DNA of 64,000 nucleotides from Vreelandella neptunia. Its GTDB lineage: Bacteria > Pseudomonadota > Gammaproteobacteria > Pseudomonadales > Halomonadaceae. Shown here in pieces: positions 27,127 to 35,887 of the stretch; position 1 is the stretch's first letter; the number at the start of each line of letters is the position of its first letter. Made by a program: the position numbers and the translations under genes. The notes under the pieces were generated by a model that worked only from the letters and a program-made list of their open reading frames with translations, searched no databases and was not told the DNA's origin. The stretch is from the NCBI RefSeq assembly GCF_034479615.1, contig NZ_CP140255.1:2294001-2358000 (forward strand), given 5' to 3'.

Positions 27127-28338
27127 TCAGCCATCCTGACCGTCGACTCGCGCCTGCATCAACGGCCAAGTGTAGTGCACTACGAATATTGCGTAGGCCA
27201 CGCACCAGAAGATGATGCTCAGCGTATAGGTCCAGTGGGTGATCTGGGGAAATAACGCCAAGACGGGTGAGCGCACCAAGGCGGCTATTAGCATTAAGCC
27301 CAGCGCCACACCAATACCGGGCAAAGTGCGTATGGGGCGGCCCGTATGACCTAGCGAAACTCTGGCCATCATGGCCAGCATCATGGTGCCCATGCCACCA
27401 ATGGTCAGGGCGTGCACGGCAAGTTCAACGCGCATCAGCCCCATGAGTGCCAAGACCCACATGACAAGACCTAGCGGAATGCAGGCGTAGCTGCCGTGCA
27501 GTCCCCAAAGTAAAGGTTCACGCCAGCTATGCAACCCACCCCAACGCGCCATGCGAACAGTATTGGCCAACGCCGCTAAGAGCATCACTCCCCCCATTAA
27601 TAAAGCAGGAATGGCAACCCCCAACATGATGACCAGCTGCAGCACGACTACGCCAGCCGTACTCACCAGCGTCACCCCTTCGAGTAAAGCAATAGGTTCA
27701 GGTTTGGTGCGGCCCAAGCGATTGGCAGTGAACATGGCAATCACGCGCCCGCCCACTACGGTCATCATCAGTGTGATCAACAGTACGGCCAAGTAGGCGG
27801 CTTGGCGGATCAGCTCGGCGTCACCCTGCATCACCCCTAAGTGCATCGCCAGGTTAGCCGTGGCAAATAGCAACAGCACAGGTATAAAGATCAAGTTGCG
27901 CCACCGCTTTGCGGTAATGACCAGTCGCGCCATAACAATGGCGACCACGGGAAGAAATGCAAGGTCAACCGCCAGCAGCAGCCATCCTGGCAAATCCATG
28001 GGAAAAGCCATCAGCACTCTACCCAATAGCCATAACACCACCAGTCCCAATAGTGGCCCGCCGCTTAAGCTCGGCAGTCCTGTCCAGTTTCGTACAGCGG
28101 TAAGCAAAAACCCTCCGATCACCGCTGCGGCAAAACCAAACAACATTTCATGCTGATGCCAGAACACCAGGCCGCCATAAGGGCGCAGCAAAATATTGCC
28201 ATGCCAAAAGCCCAGCCATACCAGTAGAGATAAAATACTGAACAGCGCTGCCAACAGGAAAAAGGGCCGAAAAGCCAGCCGTAACAACGGCAGCTGCTTG
28301 AGCTTGGAGGCAGGTTGGGAGGAGGTGATAGTCGACAT
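27127..28338 (-). CDS. nnrS: NnrS family heme- and copper-containing membrane protein
   Basis: 403-residue polytopic protein with about twelve hydrophobic segments. Family features are LRLAFRPFFLLAALFS near the N-terminus, FWHQHEMLFGFAAAVIGGFLLTAVRNWTG, and HALTIGGMGTMMLAMMARVSLGHTGR. NnrS proteins relieve nitrosative stress by reducing formation of dinitrosyl iron complexes. ATG 28338 is preferred; the frame stays open to 28413. An NsrR operator lies 64 bp upstream. Confidence 0.92.
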   Translation of the reverse strand: MSTITSSQPASKLKQLPLLRLAFRPFFLLAALFSILSLLVWLGFWHGNILLRPYGGLVFWHQHEMLFGFAAAVIGGFLLTAVRNWTGLPSLSGGPLLGLVVLWLLGRVLMAFPMDLPGWLLLAVDLAFLPVVAIVMARLVITAKRWRNLIFIPVLLLFATANLAMHLGVMQGDAELIRQAAYLAVLLITLMMTVVGGRVIAMFTANRLGRTKPEPIALLEGVTLVSTAGVVVLQLVIMLGVAIPALLMGGVMLLAALANTVRMARWGGLHSWREPLLWGLHGSYACIPLGLVMWVLALMGLMRVELAVHALTIGGMGTMMLAMMARVSLGHTGRPIRTLPGIGVALGLMLIAALVRSPVLALFPQITHWTYTLSIIFWCVAYAIFVVHYTWPLMQARVDGQDG

Positions 28339-28401
28339 AGCATAATACCCCACTGAATTACTTGGATTTGCATTGTGCGCCAGGCCAATTACAAAAACCA
28401 T

Positions 28402-28424
28402 GACAAGTATCAAAAATGCATCTT
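28402..28424. promoter_or_regulatory. NsrR operator upstream of nnrS
   Basis: On the minus strand it reads AAGATGCATTTT followed by TGATACTTGTC: the left half is perfect, the right half partial. It is 64 bp before the nnrS start codon. Confidence 0.75.
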
Positions 28425-28560
28425 ATAGACTCAGATAAGCTTCATCGTCGCTCGATACCAAGCGCTTTTGCATTATATTCAGGCCTTGTTATTCAAATAG
28501 CTAGCAGCCCCTCTCCTTAACAATGCTCCTTACTGGTTGGTATTTATAGTTTTTGACGTT

Positions 28561-28583
28561 AAGATGCATATGTAATGAATCTT
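28561..28583. promoter_or_regulatory. NsrR operator upstream of hmp
   Basis: AAGATGCAT, five spacer bases, then ATGAATCTT; both outer arms (AAGAT/ATCTT) are perfect and the length is the canonical 23 bp. It ends 19 bp before the hmp GTG, where bound NsrR would block the promoter or leader. Confidence 0.85.
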
Positions 28584-28602
28584 AACGATTGAGGTATTAC
28601 CC

Positions 28603-29775
28603 GTGCTAACACATGAGCAGGAAAAGCTGATCAACGCGACAGCTCCCGTCGTGGCCGAACACCTGAATGCGATTACACAGCGCTTCTATCCGCTGATGTT
28701 TACCCGTTACCCAGAGGTCAAGCCCCTCTTTAATGAGGTTCATCAGCAAAGCGGTGGTCAGCCCCGTGCCCTGGCCAACGCCGTGTTGGCCTATGTGCAA
28801 CTACGCAGTAATCCAGCTCAAGCGCGGGCTACTCTGGATGTTGTGGTCAGCAAACACGTCTCGCTAGGCATTCTTCCCGAGCAGTACCCTATTGTCGGCG
28901 AATGCCTGCTGGCAGCGATTGGCGAAGTGCTGGGTGAAGCTGTCACCCCGGAAATCGCCGATGCATGGGGCGCTCTATATAACGAGCTTGCCGCCCTGTT
29001 AATTGACCTCGAAGACCAGCGCTATCGTGAGTTTGAGCAGCGCCCGGGCGGATGGCGCGGCACACGCCGTTTCAAGATTGCCAGTACCCAGCAGGAAAGT
29101 GCTTTAATTCGCTCTTTTGTCCTTGAGCCCGAGGATGGAGGTCGTGTGGCTGACCATGAGCCAGGTCAGTATATCGGTGTGCGTCTAACCATTAATGGCG
29201 AGCTGGTTTATCGGCATTACAGCCTCTCAGACACGCCAAATGGTCAAAGCTATCGAATCTCGATCAAACGCGAAGAACAGGGCCAAGTCAGCCGTCACTT
29301 CCACGATGTCTTACAACCCGGCGACACCTTGGAACTGCTACCGCCAGCAGGTGACCTAACGCTGATTGAAGGTGATGAGCCTCTGCTGCTTGCCAGCGGC
29401 GGCGTTGGGCAAACGCCCCTGCTTCCCATGGCTAGACATGCCTTGTCCCTTGGGCGGCAAGTCACCTATCTACACGCTGCCCTGGATGCCGACCACCAGG
29501 CCTTTAAAGGCGAATTAGAAGCACTGAAGAGCGAGTACCCTCAACGTCTTAAGGCTGTCCGTATTCATGAGCGCGGCAACGAAGCCGAACATATTGGTCG
29601 TATCGACCACAGCTTATTAGCTCACTACCTGCCTGATCTTAAGGCGCGATGCTACTTCGTCGGCCCCCAAGGATTCATGACAGCGATTAACAGCGCTTTG
29701 TCCGAACTGGGTGTCGACGAGGATCGCCGACACTTTGAGCACTTTGGGCCTTCACGCCCCCTCGACGCAGCTTAA
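28603..29775 (+). CDS. hmp: Flavohemoglobin, nitric oxide dioxygenase
   Basis: 390 residues: globin domain (about 1-140) with Y29 in the distal pocket (TQRFYPLMF) and proximal H85 (VSKHVSLGI), then a ferredoxin-reductase domain with FAD motif RHYSLSDTPN and NAD motif LLASGGVGQTPLLPM. It oxidises NO to nitrate with O2 and NADH, or reduces NO anaerobically. The start is GTG 28603 with GAGG nine bases upstream. NsrR operator immediately upstream. Confidence 0.95.
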   Translation: MLTHEQEKLINATAPVVAEHLNAITQRFYPLMFTRYPEVKPLFNEVHQQSGGQPRALANAVLAYVQLRSNPAQARATLDVVVSKHVSLGILPEQYPIVGECLLAAIGEVLGEAVTPEIADAWGALYNELAALLIDLEDQRYREFEQRPGGWRGTRRFKIASTQQESALIRSFVLEPEDGGRVADHEPGQYIGVRLTINGELVYRHYSLSDTPNGQSYRISIKREEQGQVSRHFHDVLQPGDTLELLPPAGDLTLIEGDEPLLLASGGVGQTPLLPMARHALSLGRQVTYLHAALDADHQAFKGELEALKSEYPQRLKAVRIHERGNEAEHIGRIDHSLLAHYLPDLKARCYFVGPQGFMTAINSALSELGVDEDRRHFEHFGPSRPLDAA

Positions 29776-29781
29776 TAATGG

Positions 29782-29807
29782 GCGGCCTCGGGATTTCCCG
29801 AGGCCGC
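29782..29807 (+). terminator. Terminator hairpin after hmp
   Basis: Perfect 11-bp stem GCGGCCTCGGG / CCCGAGGCCGC with loop ATTT, 6 bases after the hmp stop. The following T-tract is weak (TTGTG). It may also act for the convergent ubiT. Confidence 0.7.
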
Positions 29808-29831
29808 TTGTGAACATTTCAGAAGCCTGGG

Positions 29832-30338
29832 TCACTCTTTACGTACCAAGCGCTCCAGTCCCAACAACAGTTCCCCCAAACGCCCTTGTGCAAGGCCTTC
29901 CTCGCAACCGTCGAGTAGATTCTTGAGCGTCAACCCCAGCTCTGTATCCCCTTCAATGATTAAGCGACGCTGGAAAAACAGGCTGTCGGGATCCTCGCGG
30001 CGCGTGGCAAGGCACAAGAATTCCCGCCAACCTCCCCGAATGGTTGCCTCGCCTTTCTCGCGACATAATATCAAGCGCTGTGATTCAAGCGTCAGACTTA
30101 GCGTCACACCTAAATCGGCGATGGTGAGACTAATGCGCCGACCTTCCAAAGCATCGAATTCCCCCTCTGCAAGCGGCACAGCAAAAGTACGGTTGAGTAA
30201 AGGCTCGACGATATGTTGCTTAATTGTAAAAGGTACCCGTGGATCAACGAGACGTATCAAATAGCTAGGCGTTATAGGAGGGGAAATGGACAAAGAGGGC
30301 ATGGAAAAAGGTAAAGACAGCAATGACATAGCAGTCAC
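29832..30338 (-). CDS. ubiT: SCP2-domain ubiquinone biosynthesis accessory factor UbiT
   Basis: 168 residues. The SCP2 lipid-binding domain spans about residues 45-150, and FFQRRLIIEGDTELGLTLKN is the characteristic end of YhbT/UbiT. UbiT is the lipid-carrier partner of UbiU and UbiV in O2-independent ubiquinone synthesis; those genes lie 7 kb away at 21017-22969. An FNR-type box 68 bp upstream predicts the same anaerobic control. It is divergent from norE. Confidence 0.8.
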   Translation of the reverse strand: MTAMSLLSLPFSMPSLSISPPITPSYLIRLVDPRVPFTIKQHIVEPLLNRTFAVPLAEGEFDALEGRRISLTIADLGVTLSLTLESQRLILCREKGEATIRGGWREFLCLATRREDPDSLFFQRRLIIEGDTELGLTLKNLLDGCEEGLAQGRLGELLLGLERLVRKE

Positions 30339-30405
30339 TCCAGGATAAAGGCATCATCGGCAAACACTAGGCCACTGATGCTAAACATTGCCGTAGCGCT
30401 GGGTA

Positions 30406-30419
30406 GTGACGCGTGTCAA
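30406..30419. promoter_or_regulatory. FNR/DNR-type box between ubiT and norE
   Basis: GTGAC-GCGT-GTCAA, nine of ten bases of TTGAC-N4-GTCAA. It is 68 bp before ubiT (minus) and 112 bp before norE (plus). Confidence 0.7.
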
Positions 30420-30444
30420 ATAAAAGAAATATTGCACCAAAATT

Positions 30445-30467
30445 AACATGCATTTAAAATGCACTTA
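30445..30467. promoter_or_regulatory. NsrR operator upstream of norE
   Basis: AACATGCATTTAAAATGCA followed by CTTA: a near-palindrome matching 18 of 23 NsrR positions. It is 64 bp before norE ATG 30531. Confidence 0.75.
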
Positions 30468-30530
30468 ATATATTGACGAAAACCAGTGAGCCCTGATACC
30501 TCGGCACAACGCTTACCGAGTGGAGAATTA

Positions 30531-31097
30531 ATGAGGCGCGACCTGCCCAATCCCGGCTGGGGGCCGCTTTCAGCCCTACCCGGCAATCCACTGATGTGGG
30601 TATTGATACTGAGCGAAATGCTGGTTTTCACCGCCTTCTTTGCGCTCTATGCCGGTCAACGCGCCCTTGACCCTGCACTATTCAATGAATCCCAACATCA
30701 GCTTGACCCGGTGCTGGGCGGCCTCAATACCCTGGTGCTCTTGACCAGCGGACTATTTGTAGCCTTTGCCGTTGAGGCGATAAGCGCTCAGCGCATACAG
30801 CGCAGCCGACAGTGGTTAGGCGCCGCTATATTGTTGGGCGTACTGTTCTGTGTCATTAAGGTTTTTGAGTATACAAATAAGTTTGCTGCTGGAATAACGC
30901 CAGAAACGAACGCTTTTTTTGGTTTTTACTATGGTTTAACAGCCTTCCATTTTGCTCACGTTGTGTTCGGCTTAGCGCTACTAGGCCTAGTGAGCTGGCG
31001 CACTTCTACCGAGAACGTAGAAACGGCGGCAGCCTTCTGGCATATGGTGGACTTGATTTGGATCCTGCTTTATCCACTAATTTATCTGCTGAGATAA
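30531..31097 (+). CDS. norE: Cytochrome c oxidase subunit III-like protein NorE
   Basis: 188 residues from ATG 30531, which has GGAG six bases upstream; an in-frame GTG at 30486 has no ribosome binding site. Five hydrophobic segments are seen, and FGFYYGLTAFHFAHVVFGL and AAAFWHMVDLIWILLYPLIY are subunit III signatures. NorE is an accessory membrane protein found with nitric oxide reductase genes and improves NO reductase function in some denitrifiers. It forms a pair with norF. Confidence 0.87.
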   Translation: MRRDLPNPGWGPLSALPGNPLMWVLILSEMLVFTAFFALYAGQRALDPALFNESQHQLDPVLGGLNTLVLLTSGLFVAFAVEAISAQRIQRSRQWLGAAILLGVLFCVIKVFEYTNKFAAGITPETNAFFGFYYGLTAFHFAHVVFGLALLGLVSWRTSTENVETAAAFWHMVDLIWILLYPLIYLLR

Positions 31098-31112
31098 TTT
31101 TGTGAGGAAACA

Positions 31113-31415
31113 ATGAGGGCACTGCCCGGTACACGACGTTTAATCATTACTTGGGGCGTATTAATGGCGCTAACCCTGGTTTCCATGGTTTCCGCTCGGC
31201 TAGATCAAACCACCGACTGGCAGGCGCTTCCCCTCTGGTCAGCCGCCATGATAATGATGGCGACCGGTTTCAAAGCCCACTGTGTGCTCATGGTCTATTT
31301 AAACTTGCGCGCTGCGACCCCAGCCTGGAAGGGAGTTTTCATTGCCCTGACACTATTAACGTTAACGCTGATTGCCGCGGGCTACCTGGCCGGTCGCTTT
31401 CATTTAGTGGGGTAG
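31113..31415 (+). CDS. norF: Cytochrome c oxidase subunit IV-like protein NorF
   Basis: 100 residues with three hydrophobic helices (LIITWGVLMALTLVSMV, WSAAMIMMATGFKAHCVLMVY, GVFIALTLLTLTLIAAGYLAG). Follows norE by 15 bp with GAGGA upstream of ATG. Small subunit IV-like proteins in this position are called NorF. It is accessory to the norCBQD genes on the opposite strand. Confidence 0.8.
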   Translation: MRALPGTRRLIITWGVLMALTLVSMVSARLDQTTDWQALPLWSAAMIMMATGFKAHCVLMVYLNLRAATPAWKGVFIALTLLTLTLIAAGYLAGRFHLVG

Positions 31416-31455
31416 CCTCACAGGTTTGGATTTAGCTAAGTGCGGAATCAGTAGT

Positions 31456-31653
31456 TCAAGGCCGCTGCGCGGCATTTGCCCAGCCTTCCAGCAACCGACC
31501 CAGGCGCATCAAACCATAAACGATAAAGGGAACCAGCAACATCAGCGCCACGCCCCAATCACGGTTATTGATAAGCCATACCAGCGGCACGACTATACCT
31601 AAAGCGACCAAAGACCACAGACTAATCGCCACTACTAGGCGCAAGCGCAACAT
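31456..31653 (-). CDS. Small membrane protein downstream of norD (65 aa)
   Basis: 65 residues with two hydrophobic helices (LVVAISLWSLVALGIVVPLVW and WGVALMLLVPFIVYGL) and a basic N-terminus. AGGAGG lies seven bases before ATG 31653, and it starts only 11 bases after the norD stop, so it is the last gene of the norCBQD operon. I do not recognise a named family; a structural or assembly role in the NO reductase is possible. Confidence 0.7.
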   Translation of the reverse strand: MLRLRLVVAISLWSLVALGIVVPLVWLINNRDWGVALMLLVPFIVYGLMRLGRLLEGWANAAQRP

Positions 31654-31664
31654 TGACAACCTCC

Positions 31665-33608
31665 TTAGGAAGCAACAATCTGGCGGTAGATACTCGGCAG
31701 CGCCAAGGAGAGATGCTCCGGACGCTGGACAATGGCATAACCACCTCGCCCAAACAGATGAGGAATATAGCGCCCCGCTTCCCGGTCGATCGTTACCCCG
31801 AACACACGCACTTCTTCCCGCCGCGCTTCAAGTACTGCCCTACGCGTGTCCTCAATGCCATAGCGCCCTTCATAATAGTCCGTATCGTTAGGCTTGCCGT
31901 CGGTCAGCAGTAGCAGTAACCGGTGCCGATTGGGCCGTTTGGCAAGTTCTTGGGATAGATGCCGGATAGCAGGCCCCATACGCGTGTAGTGGCCTGGTTT
32001 GAGCGCTGCGATTCGCCGTGACACCCGCTCGCCCATTGGCTCATCGAAACTTTTCAGCGTATTGACCCAAACACGGTGACGACGGTGGGAGGTAAAGCTG
32101 TGAATGGCATAGTCATCGCCGCACCCCGCAAGGCCGTGCCCCAATACCAGCAGCGCCTCTTTAGCCACATCCAGCACCCGCCGGTCTTCCAGCCAGGCCT
32201 CAGTGGAAAGGGATACATCGACCAGGATCGAAACCGCCAAATCCCTCGCCTGGGTACGGCTAGCTTGATAGAGACGGTCGCTGGCTTCACCGGTCGCCGC
32301 CAGATCACAGCGGGAGCGAATGACGGCGTCCATATCCAGCTCGCTGCCATCCAGCTGGCCACGTAGCGTCTCACGACGCGGCCTAAGTGCTTCAAACTCG
32401 CGTCGGACTCGGCGAATGCGCCGTTTTGTCGTTTCATCCGGCTGCCAGTTCTCCCCCTCCTCGCTCTGCACATCGCTGAGTACCACACAGTGGTCAGGCA
32501 TATAGATTTGCTTACGATGGTTCCATTCCGGATAGGTATGGCGCCCACGCAGCCTTCCCCCACTCACCTCACCGGGCGCCAGATCAAGATCAAGCTTTAA
32601 CTTGGAAGCCGCCTTCTTACGGTTAGCACTGAGCACAATTTCGTCAATCTGATCGGCCGCCTGTTTTGCCTCATCGTCGTCTTCATCCTCTACATGGCGA
32701 TTGAGATTGACCATTTCGGCCCAGGAAAGCATCTTTTCGGATGCATTGAGCATTAAAGAGTCATCGCGGTCGGCCTGATCCTGCTCGCGCCGGTCAGCAT
32801 TACGTTTACCATGATCATCTTGTGGAGAATTCTTCCCTGGAACCGGCGCCTCATCATCTTCCTGCTCGGTTCGTGCTTGTTTATGGGTACCCAGGGCAAC
32901 GGCTTGCCCCCATAGCGGCACCGGCAGTGGCGGCCGGTATCCACGCGGCGCATGAAACTTGTCCAAAGGCAGGGTCTCGTCGAGGATAGCGATATGCATC
33001 GCTTCGGCCCAGCCAGCCTTGGGCGGCGTTTCTCCCAGCTGGGCACAGAGAACGAATTCAAGCGCTGCTTCCATCGGCGGCAAGCGCTTGCGCTGGGGGC
33101 GAATGGCCAGCAATGCCTGACATAACCTGGCGTGGCGCTGAGCGAGCCCAGGGAAGTGGGCCAACACTGCCCGAGTCGCCCGGTTTACTTCACGCAGTTG
33201 GAGAAGGTCTTGCTGTAGCGGATCTTCGACGACGTGCACATGCCGGGTCACCGCCAAGTACGCTACCAGCCAAAGGTAGAGATCCCGGTTCAGGGAAACC
33301 TCGGCGAACAGGGCAATGCGTGGCGGTAACAACAGGCTTTCTTCGTCACGGCGTGCTTGATCGAGCACCTCCTCATCAAGCCCAAGCCTTTGACGTAAGG
33401 ATAAGCGATGCGACGAACTACGCCCCGCAATAGCAGCAACATCAATACCCGCCTCGCCGCCTCCGGCGCGGAAAAAGACGCCAAGCATGGGCCGCAGCGT
33501 TTCAAGACGCACTGCGGCTTCGGGATGGTCAGGGTAACTTGCCGCACTGGAAGCCCATCGGTGCCAATGGCGGCCTACAAACTCCTCGACTTCAAGAAAA
33601 TCAAGCAT
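31665..33608 (-). CDS. norD: Nitric oxide reductase activation protein NorD
   Basis: 647 residues. The C-terminal third is a von Willebrand factor A domain with the MIDAS motif DVSLSTEAW and later LLLTDGKPND; the N-terminal part is the helical NorD/CoxE-type region. NorD acts with the AAA+ ATPase NorQ to insert non-heme iron into NorB. It follows norQ by 9 bp. An acidic linker (about 280-300) is present. Confidence 0.92.
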   Translation of the reverse strand: MLDFLEVEEFVGRHWHRWASSAASYPDHPEAAVRLETLRPMLGVFFRAGGGEAGIDVAAIAGRSSSHRLSLRQRLGLDEEVLDQARRDEESLLLPPRIALFAEVSLNRDLYLWLVAYLAVTRHVHVVEDPLQQDLLQLREVNRATRAVLAHFPGLAQRHARLCQALLAIRPQRKRLPPMEAALEFVLCAQLGETPPKAGWAEAMHIAILDETLPLDKFHAPRGYRPPLPVPLWGQAVALGTHKQARTEQEDDEAPVPGKNSPQDDHGKRNADRREQDQADRDDSLMLNASEKMLSWAEMVNLNRHVEDEDDDEAKQAADQIDEIVLSANRKKAASKLKLDLDLAPGEVSGGRLRGRHTYPEWNHRKQIYMPDHCVVLSDVQSEEGENWQPDETTKRRIRRVRREFEALRPRRETLRGQLDGSELDMDAVIRSRCDLAATGEASDRLYQASRTQARDLAVSILVDVSLSTEAWLEDRRVLDVAKEALLVLGHGLAGCGDDYAIHSFTSHRRHRVWVNTLKSFDEPMGERVSRRIAALKPGHYTRMGPAIRHLSQELAKRPNRHRLLLLLTDGKPNDTDYYEGRYGIEDTRRAVLEARREEVRVFGVTIDREAGRYIPHLFGRGGYAIVQRPEHLSLALPSIYRQIVAS

Positions 33609-33617
33609 GCCGTGCCC

Positions 33618-34430
33618 TCATCCAAAGGTTGCTTGAATGGCTTCCATCAGCCCTTCTTGAACATCCGCGTCATCACTCAGCGGCTCCACTAAGGTAGCCC
33701 GGGCAGCTTCCAAAATGGGCACCCCGGCGGCAATCAGGGTAGCGCAGTAAACCAGTAGGCGAGTAGAAACACCCTCTTCTAAATCCTGACCCTTCATGGC
33801 CCGCAGGCTGGCAGCAAGATTGACCAGCGCGGCGCACTGCTCACCGGGCAAACCACTCTCCCGCGCGACAATATCGCGCTCGACTTTGGGTGGTGGAAAA
33901 TCAAACGACATGGCCAGGAAGCGCTGGCGGGTACTCGGTTTAAGCGATTTGAGAATATGCTGATAACCCGGGTTATAAGACACCACAAGCATGAAGTCAT
34001 CCGGCGCTTCGAGCAGTTCCCCGGTACGTTCCAACGGCAGTAGTCGGCGGTCATCGGTGAGCGGGTGAAGCACCACGGTGACATCTTTACGCGCCTCTAC
34101 CACCTCATCGAGATAGCAGATACCCCCTTCGCGCACTGCGCGAGTAAGCGGGCCATCGACCCAGCGGGTCTCGCCGCCCTGCAATAGATAGCGGCCTGTA
34201 AGGTCGGCTGAAGTCAGGTCGTCGTGACATGAAACAGTGAATAGTGGGCGGCCCAGCTTAGCGGCCATATGGCTGACAAAACGTGTTTTACCACACCCCG
34301 TGGGGCCTTTAAGTAACAGCGGCAAACGTTGGCGAAAGGCGTGCTCAAACATAGCGCATTCGTTGCCGACGTTCTCGTAGAAAGGGATTTCACGCTCATC
34401 GATAGGATTAGCGACACAAGAGAGAGGCAT
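33618..34430 (-). CDS. norQ: MoxR-type AAA+ ATPase NorQ
   Basis: 270 residues from ATG 34430 (GGAG upstream). Walker A is GPTGCGKT (about residue 41), Walker B is GGICYLDEVVEA, and sensor 1 VVSYNPGYQ; FPPPKVERDI is typical of the CbbQ/NirQ/NorQ group. It forms a ring that, with NorD, activates NO reductase. It lies between norB and norD. Confidence 0.93.
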   Translation of the reverse strand: MPLSCVANPIDEREIPFYENVGNECAMFEHAFRQRLPLLLKGPTGCGKTRFVSHMAAKLGRPLFTVSCHDDLTSADLTGRYLLQGGETRWVDGPLTRAVREGGICYLDEVVEARKDVTVVLHPLTDDRRLLPLERTGELLEAPDDFMLVVSYNPGYQHILKSLKPSTRQRFLAMSFDFPPPKVERDIVARESGLPGEQCAALVNLAASLRAMKGQDLEEGVSTRLLVYCATLIAAGVPILEAARATLVEPLSDDADVQEGLMEAIQATFG

Positions 34431-34467
34431 GGCAAGACTCCATTGCCGAAAAATAAATAAAAGAAGC

Positions 34468-34490
34468 AAAACGGCCCCGCAGGGCCGTTT
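34468..34490 (-). terminator. Attenuating terminator between norB and norQ
   Basis: Nine-bp stem AAACGGCCC / GGGCCGTTT with loop CTGC-type four bases; on the minus strand it is followed by TTTT after the stem arm. It starts 4 bases after the norB stop and probably reduces expression of norQ and norD relative to norCB. Confidence 0.75.
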
Positions 34491-34493
34491 AGT

Positions 34494-35849
34494 TCAGGCC
34501 GAGCCTGCCCCTGCGGTAATTTGTGTGCCACCAGCAGGCACTTGCTCACGCGCGGGCCCGAAGAAGGAGTAGAGCAGCATGATCGCCCCCACCGCTACGG
34601 CCACGCCAGCGCCCAGACGCATGATGTAGAACAGGCCTAATTGATCCTGTACTTCCATGTAATTCATACCCAGGACGCGCTGCAAGTGAGTCTGCACGAC
34701 CCCGGCGAAGGTCAGGGTAAAGGTCATAAAGCACATCGCACTGGTAACGATCCAAAAGCCCCACATGTTCAGTATCTGGTTGTACGGCTGTACGCGGCGA
34801 ATCTGCGGCATGGCGTAGGTAATCACACCAAGAATCAGCATCACATAGGCACCATAGAAAGCCAGATGGCCATGAGCGGCGGTTACCTGAGTACCATGGC
34901 TGTAGTAATTCACGAACGAGAGGGTATGCATAAAGCCCCACACACCAGCGCCGAAAAAGGCAATGGTTGGGCAGCCTAAGGCCCATAGCATGGCCGCTTT
35001 ATTGGGGTGGTTACGACTGCCCTTCCAGAACATGGTAAAGGCGAACACCACCATGGCGAAGAAAGGCGCCACTTCCAGCGTCGAAAAGATACTGCCGATG
35101 GGCTGCCAGTAGCCAGGTGCACCAATCCAGTAGTAGTGGTGCCCAGTGCCCAGCAGCCCGGAGAACAGTGCCAACCCAACAATGATATAGAGCCATTTCT
35201 CGATCACTTCGCGATCAACGCCGGTCATTTTAATCAGCAGATAGCCCAGCAAGGAAGCCATGATCAACTCCCATACGCCTTCCACCCAGAGGTGAACCAC
35301 CCACCACCAGTAGAGTTTATCTACCGCCAGGTTGGTCGGGTTGTAGAAAGCGAATAACCAAAATACTGCCGCTAGCCAAAGCCCCAGCATTAACACCAGG
35401 TTGATAGCGGTCTTGCGGCCCTTGAGCAGCGTCATGCTGGTATTGAAAAGAAACATTAGAAAAGAAATGGTGATGAGTATTTTCACCCAGAACGGTTGCT
35501 CAAGAAACTCGCGCCCTTCATGGATACCGAACTGGTAGCCGACCAGAGCAGCGGCGCCAGCAAAAGCAAAGATCGCCAGCTGGATATACGCCAGATTGGG
35601 GCTATGAATTTCCCGCTCGGCTTCCTCTGGCATCAAATAGTAGGTACAGCCCATAAAACCGATCAGCAGCCACACAATCAACAGATTGGTATGGCTGACA
35701 CGCATGATATGAAAGGGCATCACTTCGGCCATGAAATTGGGCCAAGCATAGACGGTGGCGGCCAGCAGTCCGAAGACTATTTGTAGTGTAAATAGCGCCA
35801 TGGCCACCACAAAAAAGGGTAAAGCAACCTTTTGGGTTTCATATTTCAT
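34494..35849 (-). CDS. norB: Nitric oxide reductase large subunit (cNOR)
   Basis: 451 residues, twelve hydrophobic helices. It reduces two NO to N2O at a heme b3-FeB centre. FeB and heme ligands lie in FHIMRVSHTNLLIVW, WVVHLWVEGVWELI, GTGHHYYWIG and TAAHGHLAFYGAYVMLI; the Glu in VEGVWE is the NOR hallmark replacing oxidase CuB features. There is no N-terminal quinol-oxidase extension, so it is the cytochrome c-dependent type, paired with norC 38 bp upstream. Confidence 0.96.
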   Translation of the reverse strand: MKYETQKVALPFFVVAMALFTLQIVFGLLAATVYAWPNFMAEVMPFHIMRVSHTNLLIVWLLIGFMGCTYYLMPEEAEREIHSPNLAYIQLAIFAFAGAAALVGYQFGIHEGREFLEQPFWVKILITISFLMFLFNTSMTLLKGRKTAINLVLMLGLWLAAVFWLFAFYNPTNLAVDKLYWWWVVHLWVEGVWELIMASLLGYLLIKMTGVDREVIEKWLYIIVGLALFSGLLGTGHHYYWIGAPGYWQPIGSIFSTLEVAPFFAMVVFAFTMFWKGSRNHPNKAAMLWALGCPTIAFFGAGVWGFMHTLSFVNYYSHGTQVTAAHGHLAFYGAYVMLILGVITYAMPQIRRVQPYNQILNMWGFWIVTSAMCFMTFTLTFAGVVQTHLQRVLGMNYMEVQDQLGLFYIMRLGAGVAVAVGAIMLLYSFFGPAREQVPAGGTQITAGAGSA

Positions 35850-35887
35850 TGTACGGTTCTCCTTGGTTCATCCTTCGGCTGCTTGTT

